DNA of 64,000 bases from Glossina fuscipes (taxonomy: Eukaryota > Arthropoda > Insecta > Diptera > Glossinidae), in contig NW_023998433.1 in the NCBI RefSeq assembly GCF_014805625.2, positions 2,163,457 through 2,227,456 of the forward strand, written 5' to 3'. Shown here in pieces: positions 1 to 11,159 of the stretch (its first letter is position 1; each line of letters begins with the position of its first letter). The notes beneath the pieces were generated by a model that made no database searches, was not told where the DNA came from, and worked only from the letters and a program-made list of their open reading frames with translations. A program made the position numbers and the translations under genes.

Positions 1-1700
1 TGTGTGTGTGTGTTTTTTTTTTTAAATCTAACTAATCAACCCCATAATCACGGCTACAACTTAAGCTTTGTCAGTTTGGTGTTCGTAACTTTTGCTTAGT
101 ATTGCTTTTTATTTTGTTTTTTGTTTTATACATATTTTTTCCTTTGCCTTACGATCTTATCTTATATGCCCGCATATAAAAAATGCTAACATATATACAC
201 ACATACAACTTTGCAAGCATATGCTTGTTTATATATGCAATCCAACAAAAAATAAAGTTTGATGTCAATTTAAATTAGTTGTTCTGCTTTTTACGAAAGA
301 AAAAAGCAAAAAAGAAAGAAACAACCAAATTAAACACAAAACAAATACATGACTTAGTCATGCCATCGACGGGTGTCTTGATAAACTAAGAAATGCGTTG
401 TGTGTATAAATGCGATAAGTTTTAAATGAAAATGAAAGTATAAAAATATTTCGTAGTAAAAGAAGGTGGTTGGTTACGTGTAATAAGTTACGGCTGACTA
501 TACTACTCTCAGCTGTATGAATATATATTTTCTTTTCTTTTCTTTTCTTTTTTTTCTTATTTATATGTGTTTTCGTTATCGCATGCATTCTGTCAAAAAA
601 TGTAACATGTCTCTCTGCTATACGTTTAAATTGAAAAGTCTTTTAAAGTATTATTATTAATAGAAAATACATATGAAATTATTTACTTTTCATGTAATGT
701 TTGTCATAGATTCCGCAGTCTAAAAAATATTGAACTTAATGGCTTAATATCTATTAACAACGCCAATTGATCTTTCCACAGGTATTTACACTCTAACTCT
801 TAATGTATTTGGATATGAATTGAATGAATGCAATGAATTTATCAAGTAAAATTATTCTAAAGCTTATTTGCATTGCATTTGGTTACTTTAAACTTACTGC
901 GAATCTTCGATATGATTTGAAAAAATACATTAGCTTTGATTCTTCAAAAATGTAAATATGATTTTAAGATAAATCAAAAACATTAAAATGTGTCCTTTTA
1001 AAATTTGAACATAATATGGTTTTACAGCGGTATTCCTTTTCTATGCTCTGCCTAAATATATGGTTATATTATTATAGGTAACCAACTAATTTATTAATAT
1101 ATTTCCATTTTAAATTTATAAATGACATTAGAATACTCCATCATTTCGTAACTCTCAGGATATCAGCTTAGAATTCGTATAAAAGGAAATATCTTTGATT
1201 AGCTTTAGACGATCATTCGACACATCCTCGCTTGTTCGTAATGTAACGTTATGTAAAAATCACGAAAGAAGCCGGGAACTTATGCGTTTTTCTTTAGTGG
1301 TCATAAACGAGTTTTGACAATAGTCCTGATCCGTCCGCAAAAATTCCCGCAATAAGTCAAGAACTCATACTTATGGTTCATAACATATATTAATTTAAAA
1401 GTTAGTATAAATATAATTCCGAGATCATTCTAAAGATTAACATAGAAATTGTTTCTATCGGCTAATTGGCACACCTACGATATAATAAGAAAAACTTTGC
1501 ATGCTTTATATAGCTGTGAGCGAATGTGGAGGCACCAAATTCAATCGTTATGGCTCGTTGCAATTCGCTCGTGGCTCCTTAAATTTTTTGGTCTTCCTTT
1601 TTTTTAAATTGATCTAATAATAATTTTATAAGAACGTGTCTTTTGATGGAACTTTGTTTGCTTTTAAATCAGAAGTCCATCCTTCTTAACAGAACTTTTA
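1..1700. other. AT-rich non-coding stretch
   Basis: No coding region is supported here. The start is a TG/T-rich simple repeat and there are several poly-A/poly-T and TATA-type runs. The only open frame on the minus strand at 358-588 translates to Lys-rich low complexity, as expected from a T-rich tract. Confidence 0.6.
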
Positions 1701-1708
1701 ATGAAAAA

Positions 1709-2420
1709 TTATATAGAATCGTTAAATAAGTGTGAAAGACGTGACCGTGGGTTTATACTTTTCACAATTTTTAAAAATGTAAATGTTTGTAAAACTGTGT
1801 AAGTATTGTGTACCGCAAATAATAGCAAGTTGCATGCAGCCCGGGGCTGCTTACAAAAAAAGTGATATTTTTTCCCCTTCAAAGTAATCTTAGAACTAAT
1901 ACACTTGTGCCATTGCTTTTTCCAATCCTCGAACCACTTCTGATATGCTCTTTTTGTCATGGACGGGAGCTCTTTCCGCCATGCGGCTTTTAGATCCTTG
2001 ATCATGCCGTAACTCCAACTTTTCACGGATCTTTTCAGTTCACAGGGGGCCAAGCACGCTGACTACGGTGGCTGAGGCACGATTGTGTCGTTGTTTTTGA
2101 CTGAAAAGTTATGAACAAACGACGACATATGAGCTGGTGCACTGTCGTGATGTAATATCCATCACGTTTTACGTTCGAAACGTGAAAAAATATTGGATGG
2201 CATGAACCGACATCCTTAGCAATTTCTCTAATAGTGATTCGAGGATTATTCATAACAATTTTCTTCACAACTTTAAAGTTTTCACCGATAGTTGACGTGT
2301 TGTGGCTTCCATGGTGGACATCTTCATTAACATCTTCTCGGTCTTCTGTGAACAACTTGCATCTCTTATAAACATTTATTTTGCTCAAGGTAAACTTATC
2401 AAATGCCACAGCCAAAATAT
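1709..2420 (-). pseudogene. Relic mariner-type transposase, internally deleted
   Basis: This is a dead mariner-superfamily transposase. Reading the minus strand from 2415, the first block carries an N-terminal helix-turn-helix-like segment with NNPRITIREIAKDVG. After a frame change near 2180 the block WILHHDSAPAH appears, which is the second-Asp motif of this family. The 1709-2053 block ends with the family C-terminus QKWFEDWKKQWHKCI. The segment that should carry the first catalytic Asp is missing between ITIREIAKDVG and WILHHD, and a stop follows the second-Asp block. It is therefore an internally deleted, frameshifted copy that cannot encode an active enzyme. It belongs to a different mariner family from the intact copy at 36.6 kb. 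I did not identify its terminal repeats. Seen: motifs and breaks. Known: family assignment by motif. Confidence 0.8.
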
Positions 2421-2777
2421 AATGTGATTAAAGCACTTCATTTTATTTTTTACACAAAATTTTATACACTTCGCTTAATCCATTATTTCGATAGGAGCAA
2501 ATCGCTAAGTACGCCAAAATACGTCTAACCATTATACTTGTCAAAATAAAACCTGGCAAAAAAAAAAAAAAAAAAAATTCGAAAAGCGAATATGCGTATC
2601 TCACGATATTTATTTACACTGAAAAGAAAATTCGATCCAAATTTCAATTAGAAATGTGCTTTATTCACATTTAGGTTCGGACCCTATAAAAAAGTAACTA
2701 AATTGGTCCGCAGATAGCAATTGTTACCGCCGTGAACAGAGAATACTATAAGAATAAATGTGAAAGTAATATTAGTC

Positions 2778-3717
2778 ATGAGTGACGTTCAGACATTGGT
2801 AAGAAAATATGTCGATTACTGCGATTCTGTCTGTGTGCGAAATGATGGCATTTATTCGCTGAGATTGTGCGATTTGATATCGTCGAAGTTTTCCATTCTC
2901 TGGCTATCTATCCGATATAATTTAAACTGAACAATTCGAAAAGAGATTCATTACATCATTATCGATATTTTCCACCAATTATGTCCACTTGATCCGATCA
3001 CGCCACCTTATTAAACGTTTCGTACCGGTATATAAAGTTTTAAAAGCTTACGTGATTAGGGCTCGTAACGCCACATAAAGTGATCTCGTTTGTATTTTGA
3101 TATTGGTTTTAATAAATATTTAATTTCAAAATGATGAAACATTAGAGATAGACACAAAATTACGTTATTATGTTAAAAATTTTTTTTCTACAAAACTAAA
3201 AATTTTAATTACTATGGTACCTTGTTGTACGCATTATTTCACATAATTGCCGAGGTCATAGAATTATGTAAACTGTTATTTTAAAAATAAATGCGAGGAA
3301 AACCCCACTTCAGATTTGTTATATATTTTTATATAAATCGGGATTTCCAATATATGCCAGTTTTCAGTACGAATGATATGATTTCATTTTGACGTTGCGC
3401 GGTGTGCTCTGTAAATTATGGAAATTATTAAAATTTGTTTGTCATGCTGCAACTGCTTCTAAAAAAATCACTTTTTCAAGTTAGCTCAGAGGTTAAGCAA
3501 AGTTGTCGTTTTTGGTGCAGTGTCACTGCACAATGCACAAGACACTTTTAGATACTGTAAAAGTGGCTTCTTAATAGGAATTTTTGGTTTGGCGTTGTTG
3601 GCCATTGTTGTTCCTCGTGTCTTTGAATTCATTTCCATGGAGAGAGAGCGCTGTGGATTAATGATGAAGAATGCTTTATTACGTGAATTGGAAAAGGTTG
3701 ATCTAAAGAAGGTGTGA
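2778..3717 (+). CDS. Probable two-exon gene for an 85-residue single-pass membrane protein
   Basis: Proposed exons are 2778-2798 (ATG, then SDVQTL, donor GTAAGA) and 3481-3717 (acceptor TTTTTCAAG, stop TGA). The junction is in phase 0 and gives 85 residues. The second exon is open from 3463 but has no useful ATG before residue 47 of the model, so it needs an upstream start, which the 7-codon exon supplies. The protein has one strongly hydrophobic segment (about residues 34-54, around FLIGIFGLALLAIVV), a basic/amphipathic N-terminal part, and a charged C-terminal tail (RELEKVDLKK) that looks helical. I do not recognise the family. Nothing in the neighbourhood suggests a role; it sits between a mariner relic and a LINE. 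The 682-bp intron and the short first exon are the weakest parts of the model. The second exon alone is better supported. Confidence 0.5.
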
Positions 3718-4389
3718 TGTCAGGTCGCCAAACTTTTGATTTATTACAATGAAGAAACGAACGTCAGCCAAGATACTCTGATTTCGAATTATTGCGTTAC
3801 GCCTCGGATATAGTCAGGTAAATAAGAGCTCCGATTCGGTGCGCGCGTGCTTAAATTTCAATTTAGCAGACAAAACTTGGTGGGTAGAGAGTGCTTATGC
3901 GGCAAAGGCGTAGAAATATTTGCCGATCGGTCAAACAACTCTCTAGGCAGTAACCGTTTCTTTCCCCACTTGTTTGTAGCCATCATCGTGTGGCATCATC
4001 CTTGGAGTGATGGGTCGTATTAAAAAAAATTAAAAAAAAGTTTTCAGCTTAAGTCGTTTGTCTACAGCAGTAAACTGCATTGTATTCATGTATTAAAACC
4101 AATACTATTATACATGTTATAGTTGAAATTAAGTCAGATTTAGTGCCAAAATTGCTAGAATATTGGATTCATCAAGCTATGCTCTTCTCTTTAGAGTTAA
4201 TAATGGCTTCAAATACATTGCAAGAAAAAAAAATTTCTGTTAATGTTTTCTTATATATTTATATTTATTTATTTATTTATTTATTCCACTTATACAAGAA
4301 ACCCAACTCAATAAAATGGCAGTCGAGTTCAATTGACTCTTAAAGTAAATCTTAAATTAATTAATATTAAAAGTATAAGTTTTATAAAA

Positions 4390-7300
4390 CTTATAAGAAG
4401 GAAAAAAGAAAAAGGAAAGAAAGAAAAAAGCGTGTACACAACTAGCATAGAGCCACACCCACAACCGCTACAGGACCAAATTGCAAGTGAACCCCTAAGC
4501 CATCGCAAATATGCATAAGCTTGGCAACCGATAATAGTTAACAACAATTAATTTTCGACCCATAATGACTTTTTAAGGTTAAAAGTTAATTTAAGTACGA
4601 CATAGGTAAATCGCGCGTATTAAGCAATGTTGCTTTAATGGACTTTAAAGAGTCCGATAACGAGAATAAGTGATAGACGTCATTTAGGTTCTTGCAAACG
4701 ACTCTGAGCGGGTTAATCAGCTCATAATTATATATACATTGACTAAGCTTGATCAAGATAAAGTGCCTAGAGAAGCGGTTCGGGACATTAAAGCCCATCT
4801 CACGAAGTAATGCGGGCGAGTCAATTGCACCATTTATTAATTTGATTACGAAGGAAATCCCAAGGACAAATCTACGTTTCTCCAGTGACGGTAAGGACAA
4901 CAGAAGCGACCTATTTTCCTAGGGGGGAAGACAGGCAATCGGATCCCAACCCAAATTCCTAAAGGCAAAAAACAAGAATTGTTTTTGAAAAGATTCAATT
5001 GAATCTACATAGTACCTATATGAAGGAGACCACACAATAGAGGCATACTCATGTATAGGTCTAACCAAACACATGTACAGCCTTTAAGTAATGTAAGGAT
5101 CATCATGCTCTTTGGACCACCTCTTAATAAAACCAAGCGCGGACCTACCTTCGCTTAACGAGAGCTCAATGTGCAAGTTAAAACGTAATCTATGGTCAAA
5201 TAGAACGACGTCCTCCAACTTATGCGAATCAATGAAACACTGAGTAATGAATGACTTTCTTCTTGAGAGAGAAAGCTTTCTACATTTATTTAGAATTATT
5301 TTCAGAAAATTCAAAGAAGACCATGCAATGAAATTATTCACTTTGAAGCTGATGTGATTGCGATTGTAGAGAGAAGGAAGAAAACAGTTTAACATCATCA
5401 GCACACATTAAGATCTTGCTGAATTTAATTACGGAGGGCAAATCATTGATGTATAAATTAAATAAAATGAGTTCTAAGTGGCTACCTAGAGGTACGCCAG
5501 ACGTTACGGGGAACTCATCCGAGGTAATGAGGTTAAACAAAACCCTGAATGATCTACCATGCAGATAAGAGGTTAACCATTCCACTAAGAAGAAAGGTAA
5601 GACAGATGCTTGGAGTTTAAAGATAAGTAGTCTATGGTTAACCAAATCAAACGCTTTGCTAAAGTCAGTGTATATGACATCAGTGGAAGAGCCACTAGAA
5701 AAAGCCTTCAAAACATGACAAATAAACTCTAATTAATTGGTGACCGTAGATCTTCCCTTTCGAAAATCATGTTGGAAAGGAAAAGGCTATATGCTGAGTC
5801 ACAATTCGCTCGAACAGTTTAGGCAAGACACTCAACTTGGCAATGCCTCTGTAGTTCTCTACAAGTTTCCTACTACTACTCTTGTGAATAGGAATAAGGA
5901 AACAAGTCTTCCAATACAAAGGAAAAACACCTAAATTCAAGGACTTGTTAAAAACCTTTGAGATAACACCACATAGCCCACCAACAGAAGATATAAGTAC
6001 ATATGAGGGGATTTTATCAGGTCCAATTATATTTTAGAGAGCTCAATCCTTCAAAAACGTCATTTTCAGATATAACAAAGTTAGGAATTGAAATCAAATT
6101 AGAAATCGGATATGGATAGCTCGCTGATAAATCGAAATTGGCAGTTGAAAAGTTCTGTCGGAAATATTCCGCAAAGAGATTTTAGGTTTCAAAATCATCC
6201 GAGGACTCGGAGCCATTAAAAGACACATGCGAGGGATTTGTGGAGATTTTTCTTTTGGAATTAACGAACTTAAAAAACTGTTTAGGATTAGCAAACACGG
6301 AGGACTTTACAAGCTGAAGGTATCTGCAATAGTATTGGCGGTTGAGGGAATTAAATTGATGCCTTGCCACTCAGTAAGCGAAATAGTCGAAAGAAGAACC
6401 ACTTTTCGAAAATTTTTTGAAAAGCTTGTTTTTACTATTCTTGTAATATTTAATTGTTTTATTAAACCACGGGGGACACTTGCTCCGAGGTCGGGACTGT
6501 TTGATCGGAACGGGCGCATAAGTAGCTTGATTTAATATATTGTAGAACGACGACAGTAAGCTATCAATACTTCCCACTGAGAAATCAAGCACAATATGAG
6601 AAAGATGTGATTTTAGCATGGAAACATTGATTTTATGGAAATCATAAAATTTATATGAAAAATTTGAATTTGGAACGTTATAGAAAGAAGTTCAACGAAC
6701 CAACATGCTTGTAATGAGTGGAAATACCCAATGCTGGATGATATAGATCGTCAGGTAAACTAAACGGAAGACAACGATTAACGCAAATTTCAGGAAAATT
6801 GGCAAAGCAAAAATCAAGCAATCTACCATTGCAATTAGGGGTACCATTGTATTGAACTAAATTATGAGCAAATAATTCGTTAAAGAACACAACAGCTCTA
6901 TCAGATATTGAAGTAGGAATTAAACAGCCAGAATTATCACTGTTACACCAAGTGACTTAAGGCAAATTGAAGTCACCCAACGCAATGACTATATCGGTAG
7001 GTTTAGATTGCTTGGCCACTTCACAAGTGAGGGCGGCCTGTTTCTTATACACAGAGATATCCGAATTTGGGGGAATATAGGAGCAGGTCACATATAAGTG
7101 TTTATTAGGAAATTTCACTCGAATGGCGATAAATTCAACATCGGGAGTAGTTGGAAATTCAAATGAATAGGAGAAGACTGCCGAAGAAATGGCAATTAAA
7201 ACACCACCACAATTGCGATATAATCGATCGTTTCTGAAAACTTGAAACGAATTATGGAAAAGTTCCGACGAATGTAGATCCGGCTTTAACCAAGTTTCAG

Positions 7301-8345
7301 TGAAGACCAAACAGGAAAACTCCGTGCTCACTGAATTTAGGAAGGTAGAACCAATTTTTGAATTTAGGCCTCTAACATTTTGATAAATGAGAGAAAATGA
7401 GCCTGAAGAAATATTTAGTTTTTTGAAGGGGAAAGAGCATTAGCATTACGGGGTCGATCCCGAGGGATAAATTCCTTAATTAAGGATCCAACCGACTAAA
7501 ATGGTTTATTTAACATCAAATCCATATTTTCAGTGGAAACTAGAATTTTAAAAGATGAGATAGCTCTAGATTGAGAAGAAGCCAATTTAAAAATACTAAC
7601 GCGCTTTAAATTGACAGAAGAGCTTTCGCTGCCAGATAACTTTTTATGTTATCAACAGATGTATGTGGTGCCAGTCTTGACGCAAATATTGCCTTTCTGG
7701 GAGGAACTGCCTTCAAGCATATGTTATCTTTACTAGAAGCAGTAGGGATGGGGAGTTATGAGTTGGGGAAAATATAGAAGAGGTAACCACACTTGCACGA
7801 GCAGCTTGTGCGACGTGCTCAGTTTTGCGACCGGCGTTCACACTCGAACAGCCAGGAGGAGAGGAGCATTTACTATTATCATTATTAGTTTTAGGCGATG
7901 ACCTCTGAGAAGATTGAGTGACATCAATGGGAGGAGATACCCTTGCTACTTCAGCATAGCTCAAGCCAGAAGGACTTCCCGGCTTTTTTGCAACTCTTAT
8001 GTTACCGACCGACTCAGCCGTAGCAGAAACGCTAACATTCTTTGTAGATTTTAAGGAATCGCTAACTTGCACCGACGAAACGGACTTACGAGTTGAAACT
8101 TTGTTAGCTGGAGAGCGAGATGATTGCGCAATTAAACCTAGTCTTGATTATTTCAAATTTCTCCCACAAGGAGCCGAGATTTGTGCTCAAATCTGAGAAA
8201 CAATTTCTCGTCTCCGTGAAGAGTTTGTAGAAATCAATGTGCTGCTTTCTGCAGTCAGGACATGACCATCGTAAACTTTTAGGAGGGTCAAGGACGGCAT
8301 CAGCAGCGCGGCCGATATCTTTTCTCTTATTGAAAAATTCTATGT
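4390..8345 (-). mobile_element. Near full-length dead non-LTR retrotransposon (LINE, CR1/L2/jockey-like)
   Basis: Read on the minus strand, ORF1 remnants come first. Near 8290-8180 is the end of a PHD-type finger (LRWSCPDC), followed by a Ser/Pro-rich linker at 8072-7713. ORF2 begins with an apurinic-type endonuclease at 7331-6957, showing TETWL, RNCGGVL, SYIPPNSD and GDFNLP. A pre-RT region follows (6890-6180). The reverse transcriptase is at 5711-5334, with YTDFSKAFD, SGVPLGS and a mutated catalytic box (CADDVK where YADD is expected). The thumb/C-terminal region runs to 4586 and the 3' end reaches about 4390. Many frameshifts and stops break it, so it is dead. The 5' end is not resolved; ORF1 lacks the first half of its finger. 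A second copy of the same family's 3' end is at 34.2-34.7 kb. Confidence 0.85.
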
Positions 8346-8446
8346 AAACCTGGAAAGAGGTTAAACGTATCGCTGACCTATATGATACTATTTCCTTTCC
8401 TAGCTAACTGCCTTTATACTATTTCAGCTCACTTCTACCATTATTA

Positions 8447-8689
8447 TTAGGTTGAATGCGCCCAAAAGGGACAAATAAAATTATGAATAGAGAAATGGAT
8501 CAAAACAGTTACTTCTGGGACGTGGCGAACTATTGGAGGCTGCCGTGAATTTTTTTTGAAATCTGCATCGAAATCGAACGTGTAAGCAACCAGCAAATTG
8601 TTGCTTGCGATGCAAATCTTTTCGATGGCTTCCATGTCAACATACCGCAAGTAAAGATCATATAGTGTTAAATGAAGTGAATGCGGCGA
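8447..8689 (-). other. Coding-like open frame, unassigned
   Basis: An 80-codon open frame on the minus strand starts right after a TTAG acceptor-like site and contains TLYDLYLRYVDMEAIEKICI and VAYTFDFDAD. Codon use looks less AT-driven than its surroundings. There is no good upstream ATG, so it would be an internal or last exon, or a piece of an old mobile element next to the LINE. I do not recognise it. Confidence 0.25.
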
Positions 8690-8699
8690 CTAATCGATG

Positions 8700-10380
8700 C
8701 TTAAAATGCTATTTCAGATTAAGATATCCGTTGCAAGAGCGACTTTTTCGGTGCAGTTATGGTACGTCAGTCAATTTGTGCCCACCATAGTGTAAACGAC
8801 ATAAAATTGAAAAGCCCAATGTTTGATCAAAATCTGTGATGAATTGATTTTGTAGTTTCTTTTTTTTTTGGAAGAAGATTTGACCTGATTTCTGATTTAT
8901 CATTAATTTAGATTATCTAGCATATTATTTATCGTTGACGTCTTGATGACCATTCTTCACTTATTCATTCTGCTACGACATAATCTTGGAACTTTTCTTC
9001 GATATTTACTTTCGTTTCGTGTCAATGCAGCAAACACGCTGTCAATTGAAACGCTACAACTGGAATTCTACAGCCGCTTTTGTCATTCACATTTGATGGC
9101 ACGGATAGTAAAGTATGTACTTGTTCCAATTCGAGTGTCGCTGGAATATGTCATTTTCAAAAAGTTCTATTTACTCTATAAGGCATCTTGTACATTGCAC
9201 AGTTCTTCTGTTTATTTAGTTTTGACCAAAATAAATGAAATTGTTACTATTTGGAGGAAGTGAATGTTTGTGTATAAAATTGTTTATTTAATTTTGTGAT
9301 TTTAAAAATTTCTTACGTTCACTCCGAACCAATAAAGATCGCGTTCACATATATGAATGATAACGAACATGACTAATTTACACATGCTAACACTGCTTAA
9401 TATACAACACTTCATTGATTATGATATTAAAAAAAAAAGTTTAATAAATTCCTTGTCTTGATATTGAATACTACCTTTCTCTTATTTATAAATAGTGTCT
9501 TTTCGCTTATATTTTAATGCCGAAGAATGGCAGCTAGAATAAAACTTTTGTATGCATTCATTTTTTTCATATATAATATCCAATCATAGGCACTATAGCG
9601 ATTTTGTGAAGCGTAATATCTAACTTCTTAAATAGTATTAGTTACTGAGCTGATATATCCATATTCCTATTATCCTTTATTTGAACAGTCTGTCTAAGCA
9701 TCCGTCTATCTGTTATTGGAACTATAACGGCCGAAATGATTTATGCGCACAAATCAAACACTTGGAAATGAACAAAAATCGCACATAACGTCGTTAACAA
9801 TGTCTAAAATCTCGAACGTCCAAGAAAAAACTTTGAATTTTTTTATCAATAGTCTAATATTACCTTCAACACAACATTAATTTTAAATAGTTATTAGTGT
9901 CATATTTAAAGGGATAGGATGAAAAATACTGGCGATTATCGCTAACGAGTAAGATGCAGATGAATGGGATGATCGACATCCAAGATTGACATCGCGCAGA
10001 TGGACAAAATAATTTCTTTCTTTCTTGTTTGCTTTAATTCATACGCTTCCTTAATTTACATAGTTCAATTGAAATTTATATATAATTAAAAAAAATTGAC
10101 TAAATATTCATGTTAATTCGCTTGTTTCGGACCTAAACATGTGTAAAACCTTTGTAATGCTTGTTCAATAAGCCATTTGATGGTCAGGAAGTAATTAACC
10201 GAGAAAAACAATAAATTGTTGCAACGTATGTATTTTAGATTGTATCTATCAATGTAAGCGTGTGCAATGAATTGTTCTAAGTAAATGGTATTAAAAAGTA
10301 AGTAAATTAAAAATTATTAATCACAAACATGCAAATTTCAAAAAGTTAAGAGAACGTGAATTACTTAATTAACAACATTT
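8700..10380. other. Intergenic stretch with no supported gene
   Basis: AT-rich. One 105-codon frame runs from the ATG at 8946 to 9263 (+). It has no recognisable domain or signal, so I do not call it a gene. Confidence 0.5.
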
Positions 10381-10385
10381 TTTGG

Positions 10386-10393
10386 TATAAATA
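10386..10393 (+). promoter_or_regulatory. TATA box of first cuticular protein gene
   Basis: TATAAATA lies 71 bp upstream of the ATG at 10457. The same octamer lies at a similar distance upstream of four other genes in the cluster. Confidence 0.75.
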
Positions 10394-10456
10394 AGTGGCC
10401 TGTTGCATCGAATGCTAGCAGTTGTTCTAAGTGTTTCAAAGTATAAATCAAGCAAA

Positions 10457-11029
10457 ATGCGTTTCCTTATTAACACTTTTCTTTTAATAAGCATTTTTGG
10501 TTGGGCTTCAGCCGGATATTTATCCCATGGACATGCTACTAGCTATGCTTCAATGGTTAAGCATGAGGTGCCTGTTAAATATGAATGGGCCGATAAGCAT
10601 GTTCACCATGTTCACCACGATCACCACGATTACAAGCCATATCATGTTGATGTCGAACATGATTACTATTCCCATCCAAAATATGAATTCGAATATGGAG
10701 TTAAGGATTTAAAGACCGGCGATATTAAAAAACAATGGGAAACACGTGATGGTGATTTAGTCAAAGGTATGTTAACAAAAATCTTTTAAAATTTGTTTTA
10801 AAAATTAATTTCTTTATTTTCCCCTTTTTCAGGCACTTACAGTTTGAAAGAAGCCGATGGTACCACTCGTGTGGTGGATTATAAAGCTGATAAGCATCAT
10901 GGCTTCAACGCTGTGGTCAAGCAATTGGGTCATGTCGCACATTCGAAAGTTTACGAACATGCTGACGTTCCCGATTATCATTATGGACACGGTCATGCTG
11001 ATAGTTATGCTCATGTTAAATATTTATGA
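10457..11029 (+). CDS. RR-2 cuticular protein 1 (His-rich)
   Basis: Secreted structural protein of the chitin-based exoskeleton. Exons are 10457-10766 and 10833-11029, with a 66-bp phase-1 intron splitting the Gly codon of the VKG in the chitin-binding domain; the product is 168 residues. The signal peptide is MRFLINTFLLISIFGWASA. A His-rich spacer with HHVHHVHHDHHDYKP follows. The RR-2 domain runs from HPKYEFEYGVKD through [33 protein letters not shown] and AVVKQLG. The tail is short and His/Tyr-rich, ending in VKYL. An in-frame codon string upstream of 10457 has no better start. A TATA box lies upstream and a poly-A signal is at 11151. Trp in QWE replaces the His common in RR-2 proteins; all six paralogs here share this. 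It resembles the Cpr76B group of Drosophila as I remember it. Confidence 0.92.
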
Positions 11030-11150
11030 ACGAAAGATTATATCTCAGGATCAGAAAGTATTTAAGATGATCGAAAGCAAGCAGTTAAATGTGATATCTA
11101 TAAAAGAACATAACATATAGCAAAAAAACAAAAAAATTTACAAACAGTGT

Positions 11151-11156
11151 AATAAA
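11151..11156 (+). terminator. Poly-A signal of cuticular protein 1
   Basis: AATAAA lies 122 bp after the stop codon at 11029, inside an A-rich 3' end. Confidence 0.6.
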
Positions 11157-11159
11157 ATA

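Noticed and set aside
358..588. Minus-strand Lys-rich frame
   Set aside because: Translation of a TTTC/TTTT tract; no domain.
3484..3500. tRNA D-arm-like string 'gctcagaggttaagc'
   Set aside because: No matching acceptor stem, anticodon arm or T arm around it; it lies in the coding exon at 3481.
6227..6535. Plus-strand 102-codon frame in the LINE
   Set aside because: Antisense shadow of the LINE ORF2.
10497..11120. Alternate-frame and antisense frames over cuticular protein 1
   Set aside because: Same shadow effect; no start, signal or domain.
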